From Hoplostethus atlanticus (Eukaryota; Chordata; Actinopteri; Trachichthyiformes; Trachichthyidae): 64,000 nt of DNA. The notes below the pieces were generated by a model, which was given only the letters and a program-made list of their open reading frames with translations, was not told the DNA's origin and did not search any database. Positions 21,933 to 33,680 of this stretch are shown in pieces (position 1 is the stretch's first letter; each line of letters begins with the position of its first letter). The position numbers and the translations under genes are program-made. The stretch is from the NCBI GenBank assembly GCA_034670405.1, contig JAXDDX010000001.1:10931001-10995000 (forward strand), given 5' to 3'.

Positions 21933-22374
21933 AGGCCCAGACACACCAAGCCGACATCAAAGAACTAGCGGTGACCCAGGCTGACTGTCAGATCGCTTTG
22001 CGTCGCCTCACGTCGCCTCATGTCGCCTGTTAAAGTTGCACTTGGACACACCGCAAAGACTCCTGCCGACGGCCAACTGACGACCAACATGCACGTACGT
22101 TCTGGGCCTGCGTGAGAGGAAATAACTCTCCATACCAGGAGGTGGCGGTAGTCTGTATTTGTAATTCGTAAAAAACAGGGCACTGATTCGTCAATCAGAG
22201 AGATGTCTCTCACTGACGGCCTCCGCCGCCGATTCAACATGCTCAATCGGCCGAAAAGCCGCCGACATGGGCCGCCGAGGGCCAACGGTGCGGGACACAC
22301 TGCAAAAACTACGGCTGATGGACGGCAACAGACGCTCAACGACGGCCGACGGTCGACTTGATGTGTCAGGGCCC
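21933..22374. mobile_element. Harbinger-like MITE with TIRs and TAA target duplication
   Basis: The left end AGGCCCAGACACACCAAGCC and the inverted right end GGGCCCTGACACATCAAGTC agree at 19 of the first 23 positions. TAA precedes the left end (21930-21932) and TAA follows the right end (22375-22377). GGGCC-type termini and a 3-bp TWA duplication are the hallmark of PIF/Harbinger elements. The 442-bp body is CpG-rich (repeated cgtcgcc and gacggc words) and encodes no transposase, so it is non-autonomous. Confidence 0.8.
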
Positions 22375-22377
22375 TAA

Positions 22378-22862
22378 GATAGGTGAGTGGAAAGTTTCCC
22401 ATATACTGATGACGCAAGACACACCATTTTCGTGGAGGTAATCAATTTCACCAGGGGGTGTGAGCCTGGTGAGAGCTCCAAGGTAAGCTATATGTTTTGT
22501 GAGTGTGAGTTTTTAAGATCTTGGAAGGAACACAGTCCATTGATGTTGTAAGCGTCAAGGGTGCCAACAGTCTTTATAAAGGATTGACCAAAACCAAAGC
22601 ATCTCCAGAACTCCACAGACCTATTTCTGAGGTCTGCTGCATCGATGATGTGGAGTAAATAGCGAGGGAGGTGATACAGGTGTCCAGTCTCCTTGCTTAG
22701 TAGTATTGAAGATCAGAAAAAATAACCTACCAAGTACCATACAACCAAGAGCATTCTATCAGGCCCAGGGTATTTGGATTTTGGCATTGAGTCCAAGGCG
22801 TCTTTAAGTTCAGTTAGTGTGATTGGAGCATCTAACATAGCAGCTTGTTGTGAGTGTACATA
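22378..22862 (-). mobile_element. L1-like LINE relic, reverse transcriptase start and later ORF2 part
   Basis: On -, 22850-22750 reads DAPITLTELKDALDSMP followed by KSKYPGPD, the classic entry of a LINE reverse transcriptase. Further along, EFWRCFGFGQSFIKT and LCSFQDLKN match later ORF2 regions, so the fingers/palm catalytic part was deleted internally. The tail runs up to the MITE insertion point at 22377. Confidence 0.7.
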
Positions 22863-25021
22863 TAAGTTTTACTTCTTGTTTCAGTCTCAGTTTTTTGATA
22901 AAAATGTGTATTAGTTAGGGCTGATCAAATGGCCTCCGATCATTATCAGTCAATAGATATAAATAGATCATCAGTGATTGGCCGATCACTGTTCTAACTG
23001 CCAGATCACACATGTGCCATTCAACAGTAATTGCATACATTTTTTTAAAACAGAGAATGGGCCCATTCATGGTTTAAGTGGCCTCACTGTTTTTAATTTC
23101 AGAATTGTTATAGGTATAGTCAAACAGAAGTCTTGCTATTCAAGTTTAGTATTTGTTTTGGCCTTTTACAATCTACTCGTCGCAGATATCAATACTGCTC
23201 ATGATGGTCAGAGGTCAAGTGTCCTTTGCTTAAATGTAGGGCTGCTTAGTAGAATTAGTAGTAAACACACCCTTGTCACAGATTTATCTAACAAAGGTAA
23301 AAGACACATTTCAGTATAACTCTAGGTAAAACAGCTTCAACAAACTGAATGTCCAGTAGTCACTTAATAAATAGTCTTGTCAATTTTTAATCAGCCAGTT
23401 TCATTGTTACTGTCAGTCAAAATGGCTGTTCATCGTAATTTCCATTGACAAAAGTGCAGGGTAGCCAAAGAGCACAAGTGGGGTTTCAACTTGTTTTCCA
23501 ACAGGAAGTAATTGGTTTTCCCATATCGTGCTGTCCACTAACCAGGCTGTACATTGTTATACCTCCCAGTCTTCTGGGTTCAGCCTCCCCACCCTGTGCT
23601 CTACCCTTCCCACAGTCATTTTCACAGTCATAGTAATTAGTGGTTTAATTAAGATCAACATTGGCCCTGTGGCTGCCAAACCAAGGAGAAGGAAGGGTTA
23701 GTGGGCAAGCAGGAGGAGAGGAGTGTAAATATTTGATGGTGTTAATTTTTTTAAATTGATTTAAATTCCCCTTTATGAACACTGGGAATACATATGCATA
23801 TACCCTAGCCTGCCTTTGACAGCTGCCTTCTGCTCTCCATTCAGTCTGCTCTGTCTGTGTCTTTGCGATTGCCCTGATGCTTTTCTCTGGCTGCTGTTAT
23901 CATGAGTGTTTTTTGTGGTGTGCTGTATTTGACCCCCCCCACCCACCCCTTTCTCTCTTGTGTCTGTTATCTGCCTTTGGATTCCATTAGTACAGTGACA
24001 GAGAGGTGATTACAGCCGGCCCAGGTCTTTTAATACAGATTAGACGTCATCCGTGATGCCTTTCATACGCCTGCCATCGCACCATCCCTCAACGTATTGT
24101 CTGGGGCCCTTTTTCCTAAAATGGTTGATATGCTCTGCTGTATGCTTTTTGTAATGGTATCTGTATTCTGTGCACTTTGCCATAGTGAATATCAGTATTT
24201 GACACAACTAATAAGGCCTTTCATTTTTATGGAATTCTCTTTCAGTTCAGACACACTGGCTGAAGTCTGTGTTTTCTCTTAGTGAGAGAGTGTTGTTTGC
24301 TTGTGCTGTGGGTGGGGCCGAGAGACAGATTGTGTCAAACAATAAGTGCTGTGTTTGGCAGGCCCTGCCAACATTCTGTGCCACTTTCCATTTCAAAAGG
24401 TTACAAAAGTTATTGCTTGCAATGTCCACGGATTGAGAATTTAAAATAATTACTTTGCAAAAATGATAATTTCCATGCACAATCTCCTCGTAATACAATT
24501 CAATTACATTGACAAGCAGCCCTTTCAGAACAACTGGAGCTTGATTTTAATTGAACAGCGAGTCAGCTCTCATTTCCCCTAATTTGATTGTCACACTCCT
24601 GAATTGCGTTTGATGATCACATAAAACAAAGCCAATGAGATAATCATTTGCAGTGTAATGCTGTACTTATTTTAATCTTCGGGAATACAACAGATTTGCC
24701 ATGCAGGTAAGAGAGGTTGTCATTCCAAATCAGACTGAGCCACTGGAGCATCACTAACAAAGATGGGATGGCTGGAGAAGGACTTGATGGTTTTCTGTTG
24801 TGCCTGTCTGAATGCAATTAAGTGTCCTGTATGTCTTGCTTGGCTGTATTCATTATCATGTAGCTGTACCTCGAGTGACTGGACGTGAAAGCATTACAAC
24901 TTCTCAGCCTTCACATTACACATCCATATTGCTTATATTTGGCCTCCTAACTAAGAGACAAAGGAAGAAAATAAGAGCTTGCCCCCTGTAGAAGTCGTTC
25001 TATTGTGTAGCATCCTACCAG
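22863..25021. other. Non-coding stretch, possible conserved regulatory DNA
   Basis: No gene recognised. Sequence at about 24500-24700 is rich in homeodomain-like words (ttaattga, taatttgattg, gataatcattt) and has little simple repeat, which is how vertebrate conserved non-coding elements look. Conservation cannot be judged from one genome. Confidence 0.35.
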
Positions 25022-25123
25022 GAAAAGGGGGAAGAGGATGCGCAGACCTACCTGCCCTTCTGTCACCTGACCCAGCGGGAGCTCACCTCCATCACCAGAG
25101 GCCTGGGAGCAGGGACACCGTGA
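25022..25123 (+). CDS. iftap: Candidate terminal exon, IFTAP C-terminus-like (tentative)
   Basis: After the acceptor catcctaccag a GC-richer open frame reads EKGEEDAQTYLPFCHLTQRE, continues about 13 residues and ends at TGA 25121-25123. Codon use (CTG, ACC, CAG, GAG, ATC) contrasts with the AT-rich flanks. The pattern of a hydrophobic residue, L-T, then a Q/P-x-E-L/I and I resembles the conserved C-terminal motif of IFTAP as I recall it. It is on the same strand as, and downstream of, the two other candidate exons. A lineage-specific coding exon or chance are alternatives. Confidence 0.3.
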   Translation, partial: EKGEEDAQTYLPFCHLTQRELTSITRGLGAGTP

Positions 25124-26456
25124 CAAAGCGAACAGGATAGACAAGAAGGACCAGTAAAAAGGCTTCTAATGAGGATGAAGATGAGGACTTGCCAAATGGT
25201 GGCCATTTTATACAAGATGGCTTTTAAGAAACTTAAAACATGCATGTGTCCTTCAATATCTTCTTTATCGCATAGGGTGAAGAGGTTGTACCTTTTTAGT
25301 CTGTATGGAGACTTTGACTACAACCATGCTGTGCTGTGTTAGAATCATCCCAATGACCTGCAAGAGGACAGTGGTAAATCTTTCTCAACTAATACCCTGG
25401 CAGCTGCAAAACCTTGTGATGAAATGATGATAGTGATAACTATTATCTAAAATAGCTCTAAATCTTATCCAGACTAAAATGTCTGCATTTGACTCATTTG
25501 ACCCATTTTGTCTGAGTTTTGATATTTGTTTACTTTTGCCAAGTCATGCTGCCTAAACATTGTTAACAACATCCCTTCATCTGGTGCACTTAACCATCAT
25601 CGAGTTGTTTATATTCATGGCTTTTTATATCAGCGGGGCTTGCTGCAAAGATGGTGAACTGAACAGCACAATGAAATGTCAGCGCTTTGCGGAGCGTTCT
25701 CTCCCAGGATGGTCTTGGATTGTCACCGAGAAAGATACATAATCACAGAAGGCAACACATTAAAATGGGAGGCCTGACTCACTGGGGTTCATTAAGGAAT
25801 CACTACACCAAAAATCAAAGCTGCTTTATCATGTTAATCATTTCCTGCATTCTAAAACTACAGAAAGAGCAGTTTGGGGGTGAATAGGGAGATCCCCTTT
25901 AATGACTTTGAATTTATCCTTGCTTCCTGCTTTGTGATGCCTGTATTGCATGCAGCCATAAATTACTGAGGCACTGTTTCGCCGCCCCCACATTTTTTGG
26001 GGGGGAGAAATTCATTCTTGCAGACTGCTATAACCACTGCAATACTAATGAAGGAGAGATGCAAGATAGATGCATGACGGCCACTACCTTGGATGTAAAA
26101 GCATTGCCCCTGTCCTTCCCCAGGGTTCTCCTCCCCCAAGATCTCAAGTTGAGGGGTTGTATCATTTTGTTGTGTTGGAGTGTTTTTTTTTTTTAAGAAT
26201 TCAAATCAAAACAAAACATGGCAACCAAACATTCAAGCAAACCTTTGTAGGGAAATCAATTAGACGATTTTAGAGAGAATCAGTCCAGATAGGCTGATAT
26301 GACTTTTAATGCAATGACTTTTTTTTTTTTAGCACTTTTAATTAAGAATAATTCTGACTTGTTCCTTTGCTTTACGTTAAGGGGTTCTCTTCTCTACGTC
26401 ATGAGTTTTATGTTTCAGTCTTGTAGTCGTCTTATGTCCCACTATCAGTGTGTGTG

Positions 26457-26489
<33 letters not shown>

Positions 26490-27618
26490 TGTGGAGAGGT
26501 GAAGAGTGACTGTGGGAAATAAAGTGTTAGCGCTGAATAGAGAGGGAAACTAAGTGTGCGTGACAGGAGTTGGCAAGAGTTCATACCGCAGAAAATCGGA
26601 ACACATTTTCCAGCACGCATGTTGGTTTACTTTACTTTAAAACATTAAGGAGAATGTGTTCACATATGCCTACTCAGTCTGAAACAATGCATATTTAATG
26701 GCTGTTCCTGCCACCTCATATTTAATTGGTGGCTGGCAGAGCAGAGCAAGACCAAAAGGACAAGACCTTTTCAGGGTTATGCTAAACTTTCAGAGTGAAA
26801 GAAACACAATGAAACATGTATACTGCATGTATTCAGATTCAGTATGTTAAATTATTATATAAATTATAAATCTCTAATATATATTGGCTGCTATTGTCTT
26901 TGCATATCTGACATATCAGTTTACATGTGCTATGTATGGTCTTTGTTTTTGTCTATTTTTATTTAAAAAATAAAAATGCAGATTTTACTGAGAAAGATGG
27001 CACTGATTTTCTTTTTTTATTTAATTTAATTTACAAAACCTTTTGACTTGACATTTGATTAACCCCAACTGTGTGTTGGTACGGTTTAGTGTGCTCCTGC
27101 TTTTCTTTGTATGTGTGAGAAAGTGATTCTACACGGATAAATAGGCTTTAGTGCTGCAGGGGACCTGCAGATAGAAGCGGCTCATTCTCTCCCCAGGTGG
27201 TGCTGCTGCCTGTGGTGGGAGAAGAGTAAGGGACATGACCACAGCCTTTCAGTTGGTGCTTCCCCACCAGCAGAGATGGGGATAGAGATAGAAGGGCACC
27301 CCTAACCCCAACCTGCCCCCAATGCTGTACACAGGTGTACTTTTAGTGGAGCACCAACAGTAACACCCAGGCTGAGAGAGCAAATCAAACAGAAGGGGGA
27401 CACAGCTGTACATGGTTTCATACCGTGTCCCTTTGTTGCATTGCCAATTCAGATCCAGATTTACTCAATAGCCAAGAATGTACACTCGTATTTGTCCTGC
27501 TGGATCAGCTACAGATAAAATGGCCCTAGACATACAAACAGATTAGTCTTTAAAAAAAGAAGCTAAGTACACTAATAAAACACAATACACAAGATGCAAT
27601 CAAATATCAAATATATAC
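25124..27618. other. Non-coding stretch
   Basis: No coding signal. It contains poly(T)/poly(A) runs near 26182 and 26321 and a (GT)n repeat at 26448-26490. A moderately GC-rich patch at 27160-27400 has an acceptor-like ctctccccag at about 27198 but no supporting reading frame. Confidence 0.45.
26448..26490. repeat. (TG)n microsatellite, one interruption
   Basis: About 21 TG units with a single TTT interruption near 26471. Confidence 0.96.
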
Positions 27619-27672
27619 TGATTGTAAGTCGCTTTGGATAAAAGCGTCTGCTAAATGACTGTAATGTAATAT
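27619..27672 (+). mobile_element. SINE 3' tail fragment
   Basis: The phrase gtaagtcgctttggataa followed by aagcgtctgctaaatgac and gtaatgtaat is a widely dispersed fish SINE tail. No tRNA-like head with A/B boxes is visible directly upstream, so only the 3' part remains. Confidence 0.6.
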
Positions 27673-28002
27673 GCATGATAAATAGGTTTGTGGTTGTGAC
27701 AGTACAAGTAGGAAATAGTATTACATAGTATACGTAGTATACAAAGCAGGTTTACAATATCAAAAATTCACATGACAATATAGTGATTTACAGTCTTTGC
27801 AGTTTGCAAGTTTATATGTTGCAATCTGGCAGGTTTTGGCTTTTCCACTGTGGGCTGTAACACTAGGGCTAAATGTCTTGTTGCGACTCCACTGAGAAAC
27901 AATGGCCCTTTGCTTATCACCATAGTTACCTTTCTTACCAAACTGATTCATCAAGAAAGCTGAATATTTTGCCAACTAGAGTGCAATTTGATTACATGCA
28001 GT

Positions 28003-28515
28003 TCAAGATTCAAGATTCAAGAAGTTTATTTGTCACATACACACACGAGGTGTGCAGTGAAATGTAAAGTGGCAATGCTCAGCAGAAATGTGCAAAGGGC
28101 AAAATAACAGGTTCACACTATTTACAATAAACCAACACAATATTTACAATGTCACAGTAAGAGCTCTATATAAAAAACAACACAATATTTACAATAAGAG
28201 CACTTTATAAAAATATAGTAAAAAAAGGGAAATTGTATGTATGTAATATAATATAAATTATAAATTATGTGTAGTCTTTACCTAAGTGTGTGTGTGCATA
28301 AGAGGGGCAGTGTGTGTGTCTTGGTGGGGGCCCTGGTGAGGTCAGAGTTCACAGTCCTGATGGCCTGAGGAAAGAAACTCCGTCTCAGTCTCTCTGTTTT
28401 GGCAGCGTGACTACGGAGGCGCTTGCCTGACCGCAGCAGCTGAAACAGTCCGTTGTTAGGGTGGTGAGGATCCTTCATGATCCTGCAGGCTCTGGTTCTG
28501 CACCTCCAGTTCAAA
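28003..28515 (-). mobile_element. LINE 3' end (L2/CR1-like), 5'-truncated
   Basis: On -, the translation contains ARRIL-type sequence RIMKDPHHPNNGLFQLLRSG and then RLRRSFFPQAIR, the C-terminal tail of L2-like LINE ORF2 proteins. The 3' UTR has repeated caatatttac-type words, and the 3' terminus (on +) is the tandem ttcaagattcaagattcaag followed by tttatttgtcacatac, characteristic of this class. The polymerase domain is absent. Confidence 0.7.
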
Positions 28516-28562
28516 TTGTGAAGGCAACATTTGTTCAAGGACACAAAATAGCCCTTACACAA

Positions 28563-29702
28563 AATAGCCTAAGTGATTGATTAGAATCATGGCAATGGCT
28601 AAGAAATTGTTCTCATGGCGAGTGGACTTGAACGTGGCCTGAACCTTTCTAGTGAGAGGAATCAACAGAATAGGTGACTGCCTGGGCCTTGATGGTGGGC
28701 AGTGTAGTTTACCCATTGAAGATGCAAACCAGAGTGATGGATGATTCTCTTTAATTAATCTTCTCTTTGCATTTATATGCCTAATCCTATCCCAGGTCCT
28801 TTTATTAATGTCTCAAATACAAAAACAAACAAGTACAGATTATGTACAGTCCCATGGTGCTCTCATGGCAGTGACAGATAGATGTAATTAATTAGCAGTT
28901 TATTTGGATGTGATCTCAGCTCTCTGGCTCCCTGGCTGATCAGCTGCCTTCTGTGGAGAATACAGTAACATATGTAATGGCTGTGGTAAAAAGACTAAGC
29001 ATGATCATGTTGTAGCATATTTGTTTTGGCAAAAGACTTTTGAGGGCTCACTTGGATAGGTCTGATTCAAAAAGTATTCAAAGAGTATAGTATAGTGCGT
29101 GTCATATTTTATTATTTTAGTTTTTTTCTCTGGACCAATCCAAGAGCTGCTCTTCTGGCTGGCTTACCATGAGATCACAAGAATTATGCTGAAGGAATTT
29201 TCTTTTCAAGAGTTATCCTAATGCCAAATGCTTTTTGCGGAGAGACATACAAACAGCACTGTGGAATACGCAGCCAAGGCTCATAGCATATCGTTTGTAA
29301 TACTCTTGCTGAGAAAGTTTTCGCCTGGCCCATTTAAGATAGGGATAAAAAATGGGTACCATTAATATTTCATTATTTTGCCCTAGCCCAATATGTCTCT
29401 ATGAACTGCTTGCACCCACAGTATAATCAGTGAAGGTAGTGGGAGTTTGTTTCCCTGTGGAGAAGGGAAGGTATATTTCTCCTCCTGTGGGTGTCACTGT
29501 TGCCACATCTGTGGCACTGAGGCTCAAACCAATGGTCCCGCTGCACTGAGAGTTATGGTGGTGGATGGACAGAGACCACCAAAATTCTGCAACATTGGAC
29601 TCACACACATACACATGCCCTGGACACACATACATGTATTACACGTGTGTGCGCGTATGTGCATATACACTCACAGCAGTGAGACCTGAGGAAGAAAGCA
29701 AA
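28563..29702. other. Non-coding stretch between two LINE relics
   Basis: AT-rich DNA without coding signal or clear repeats. A CA-rich patch near 29600-29670 is low complexity. Confidence 0.45.
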
Positions 29703-29711
29703 GATAGATAC

Positions 29712-29743
<32 letters not shown>

Positions 29744-30745
29744 CTTACTTTATTGATCCCTGGGGGAAATTCTGGGGTTGCAGCAGCATAACAGTATCAC
29801 AAGAATGTACAAAATACGAAGGCAACGTACAAAAAACAAAGGCCTAAAAATAAATAAATACTAAAAAAACTACTTATAAATAAGAAGAGCGATGAATGGA
29901 TGGTACATGTATACAGAGTTAAGGTATGGTATCAGTGAATGAATGTGAAAGGGAATGAGAGTGGCTAAAGTGTCTAAAGTGCAGGGCAATGAATACGTGT
30001 GAAAGGGAATGAATAAAGTGCAGGGGAGTGAATGAGTGTGAATGGGAATGGATAAGGTGGATAAAGTGCAGGGCAATGGCAATGAATGAATGTGAATGGG
30101 AATGAAGTGCAGGGTGCTAGGTGATAAGTGGTGAGGTCCTCAGTTGAGCTGTAGAGGCGTTAAAAAGTCTGATGGCGGTCGGTAGGAAAGACTTCCTGTA
30201 GCGCTCTCTGTCCCACCGTGGTGGAATCAGTCCATGGCTGAATAAGCTCCACTGCTTCATAACCATGGCATGGAGGGGGTGGGAGACATTATCCATGATG
30301 GCCAGTAGTTTGGCCAGCATCCTTCTCTCTGCCACCTCCTCCAGGGGGTCCAGGTTAATGCCCACAACAGAGCCAGACTTCCTAATCAGTTTGTTCAGCC
30401 TGTTGGTATCCTTGGCCCTGGTGTTAGCGCCCCAACACACCACCGCAAAGAAGATGACACTGGTCACAACCAACTGGTAGAACATATGCAGCAGAGAACT
30501 GCTGTTGAAGGACATGAGCCTCCTCAGGAAGTAGAGTCGGCTCTGGCCCTTCTTGTACAGGGCCTCAGTGTTGCCAGCCCATTCCAGCTTGTTGTCCAGG
30601 TGAACTCCCAGGTACTTGTAGGACCCAACTGTCTCCACATCCATCCCCTGGATGGAGACCGGGGTCGGCTGGGCCCTAGTCCTCCTGAAGTCCACAATCA
30701 TCTCCTTTGTTTTGGTGACGTTGAATTGTATTTGGTTCTGATCTG
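29703..30745 (-). mobile_element. L2-type LINE 3' portion with (GATA)n tail
   Basis: On -, codons from about 30745 give NQIQFNVTKTKEMIVDFRR, then SYKYLGVHLDNKLEW, FYQLVVTSVIFFAVVCWG, and RYRKSFLPTAIRLFN. This is the C-terminal third of fish L2/Rex-like reverse transcriptase proteins, and 194 codons (30701-30117) remain open. The 3' UTR ends in a GGGATCAATAAAGTA-type terminus followed by an ATCT repeat (GATA on +, 29710-29742). The 5' end is truncated near 30745, and the RT catalytic YxDD block is missing, so the copy is dead. Its long open frame suggests a fairly recent insertion. Confidence 0.85.
29930..30115. repeat. Degenerate minisatellite inside the LINE 3' UTR
   Basis: Imperfect units built from gaatgaatgtgaaagggaatg and (a)taaagtgcagggcaatg recur at least three times. 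They lie wholly within the 3' UTR of the L2-type element and probably belong to the element. Confidence 0.75.
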
Positions 30746-31076
30746 CAGTCCTTCTATGAGAGTCTGTTAAGGTGGAACTTCAGCCATCTTGTCACTTGTT
30801 AGACAAACAGAGGAAGACAACCAAGCAATCGGTGTAACATAGCTGCCAATAGTAAGTACAGAGCTTAGGATAAATGGACCGTGGTAGCTGTGATTTACAA
30901 ATATGCCCTTTTGATATTTACGTGAACATGGTATCTTTGTGTGATTTGATTTCTTCTCCACTAGCTCTTCCTCAACACATGTATCTCCGGGACTGGGGCT
31001 AATGCTGCTCTGATTTACGTTGGAATGAAATGATGTGGTAATAAAAACATATGATAGTAAGGCATCCTGCCAGCAT

Positions 31077-33108
<2,032 letters not shown>

Positions 33109-33680
33109 TTCTTGGTCACTTTCTTCCATATCACAAAAATGTCATCAATATGTCGTTTCCACAATAGGAGGTTGTCAAAAAAAGGATTGGTTTCAGGATG
33201 TGGAATGAGAGTCTGTTCCCAGAGGCCCACATAGAGACTGGAATAGTTAGGGGCCATAGGAGATCCCATGGCCACGCCCCTTTCCTGCCCGAAGACGTCA
33301 TTGTCAAAGTTGAAGTAATTGTGAGAGTCTGCTAATGTAAGTACTGACTGGTTGGATGGGAACTTGCTGCTGTCACGTTGAGTTAAAAACCTCCATCATG
33401 AGGGATGTTGGTATGCAGAGATTCCACATGAAAAGTAACCAAAAGGATGTGGTCAGTAACAGCACGTTCAGGTTATCATGTCACTAGAGTCTTTGACATA
33501 AGAGCGAAGTGCTTCAACAAAGGGCTTAATAAAAAAGTCCACATGAGTTGATCTGGTAGAAGCTATAGAATCCATGCCAGATACTCCGGGTCTCCCTGGT
33601 GGTGCAGTCACGTTCTTGTGCACTTTGGGAAGGGTGTCGAACGTGGGCGTTCTGGGGAACAGTGTTGTGCAGGTCAACCA
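33109..33680 (-). mobile_element. Penelope-like retroelement relic (reverse transcriptase)
   Basis: On -, 33677-33468 reads TPTFDTLPKVHKNVTAPPG, RPGVSGMDS, FFIKPFVEALRSYVKDSSD, typical of Penelope-like RT (LPK-x-HK...PGRP-x-VSG...KD). After a stop and at least one frameshift, 33362-33109 continues with GVAMGSPMAPNYSSLYVGLW and KRHIDDIFVIWKK, the RT catalytic block; HIDD (33152-33141) replaces the usual YIDD-like motif. GIY-YIG endonuclease and N-terminal parts are not seen. Frameshift, stop and truncation mark it as inactive. Confidence 0.78.

Noticed and set aside
21965-22417. 150-codon Arg/Ser-rich minus-strand ORF
   Set aside because: It lies inside the CpG-rich non-autonomous Harbinger-like element and ends beyond its terminus.
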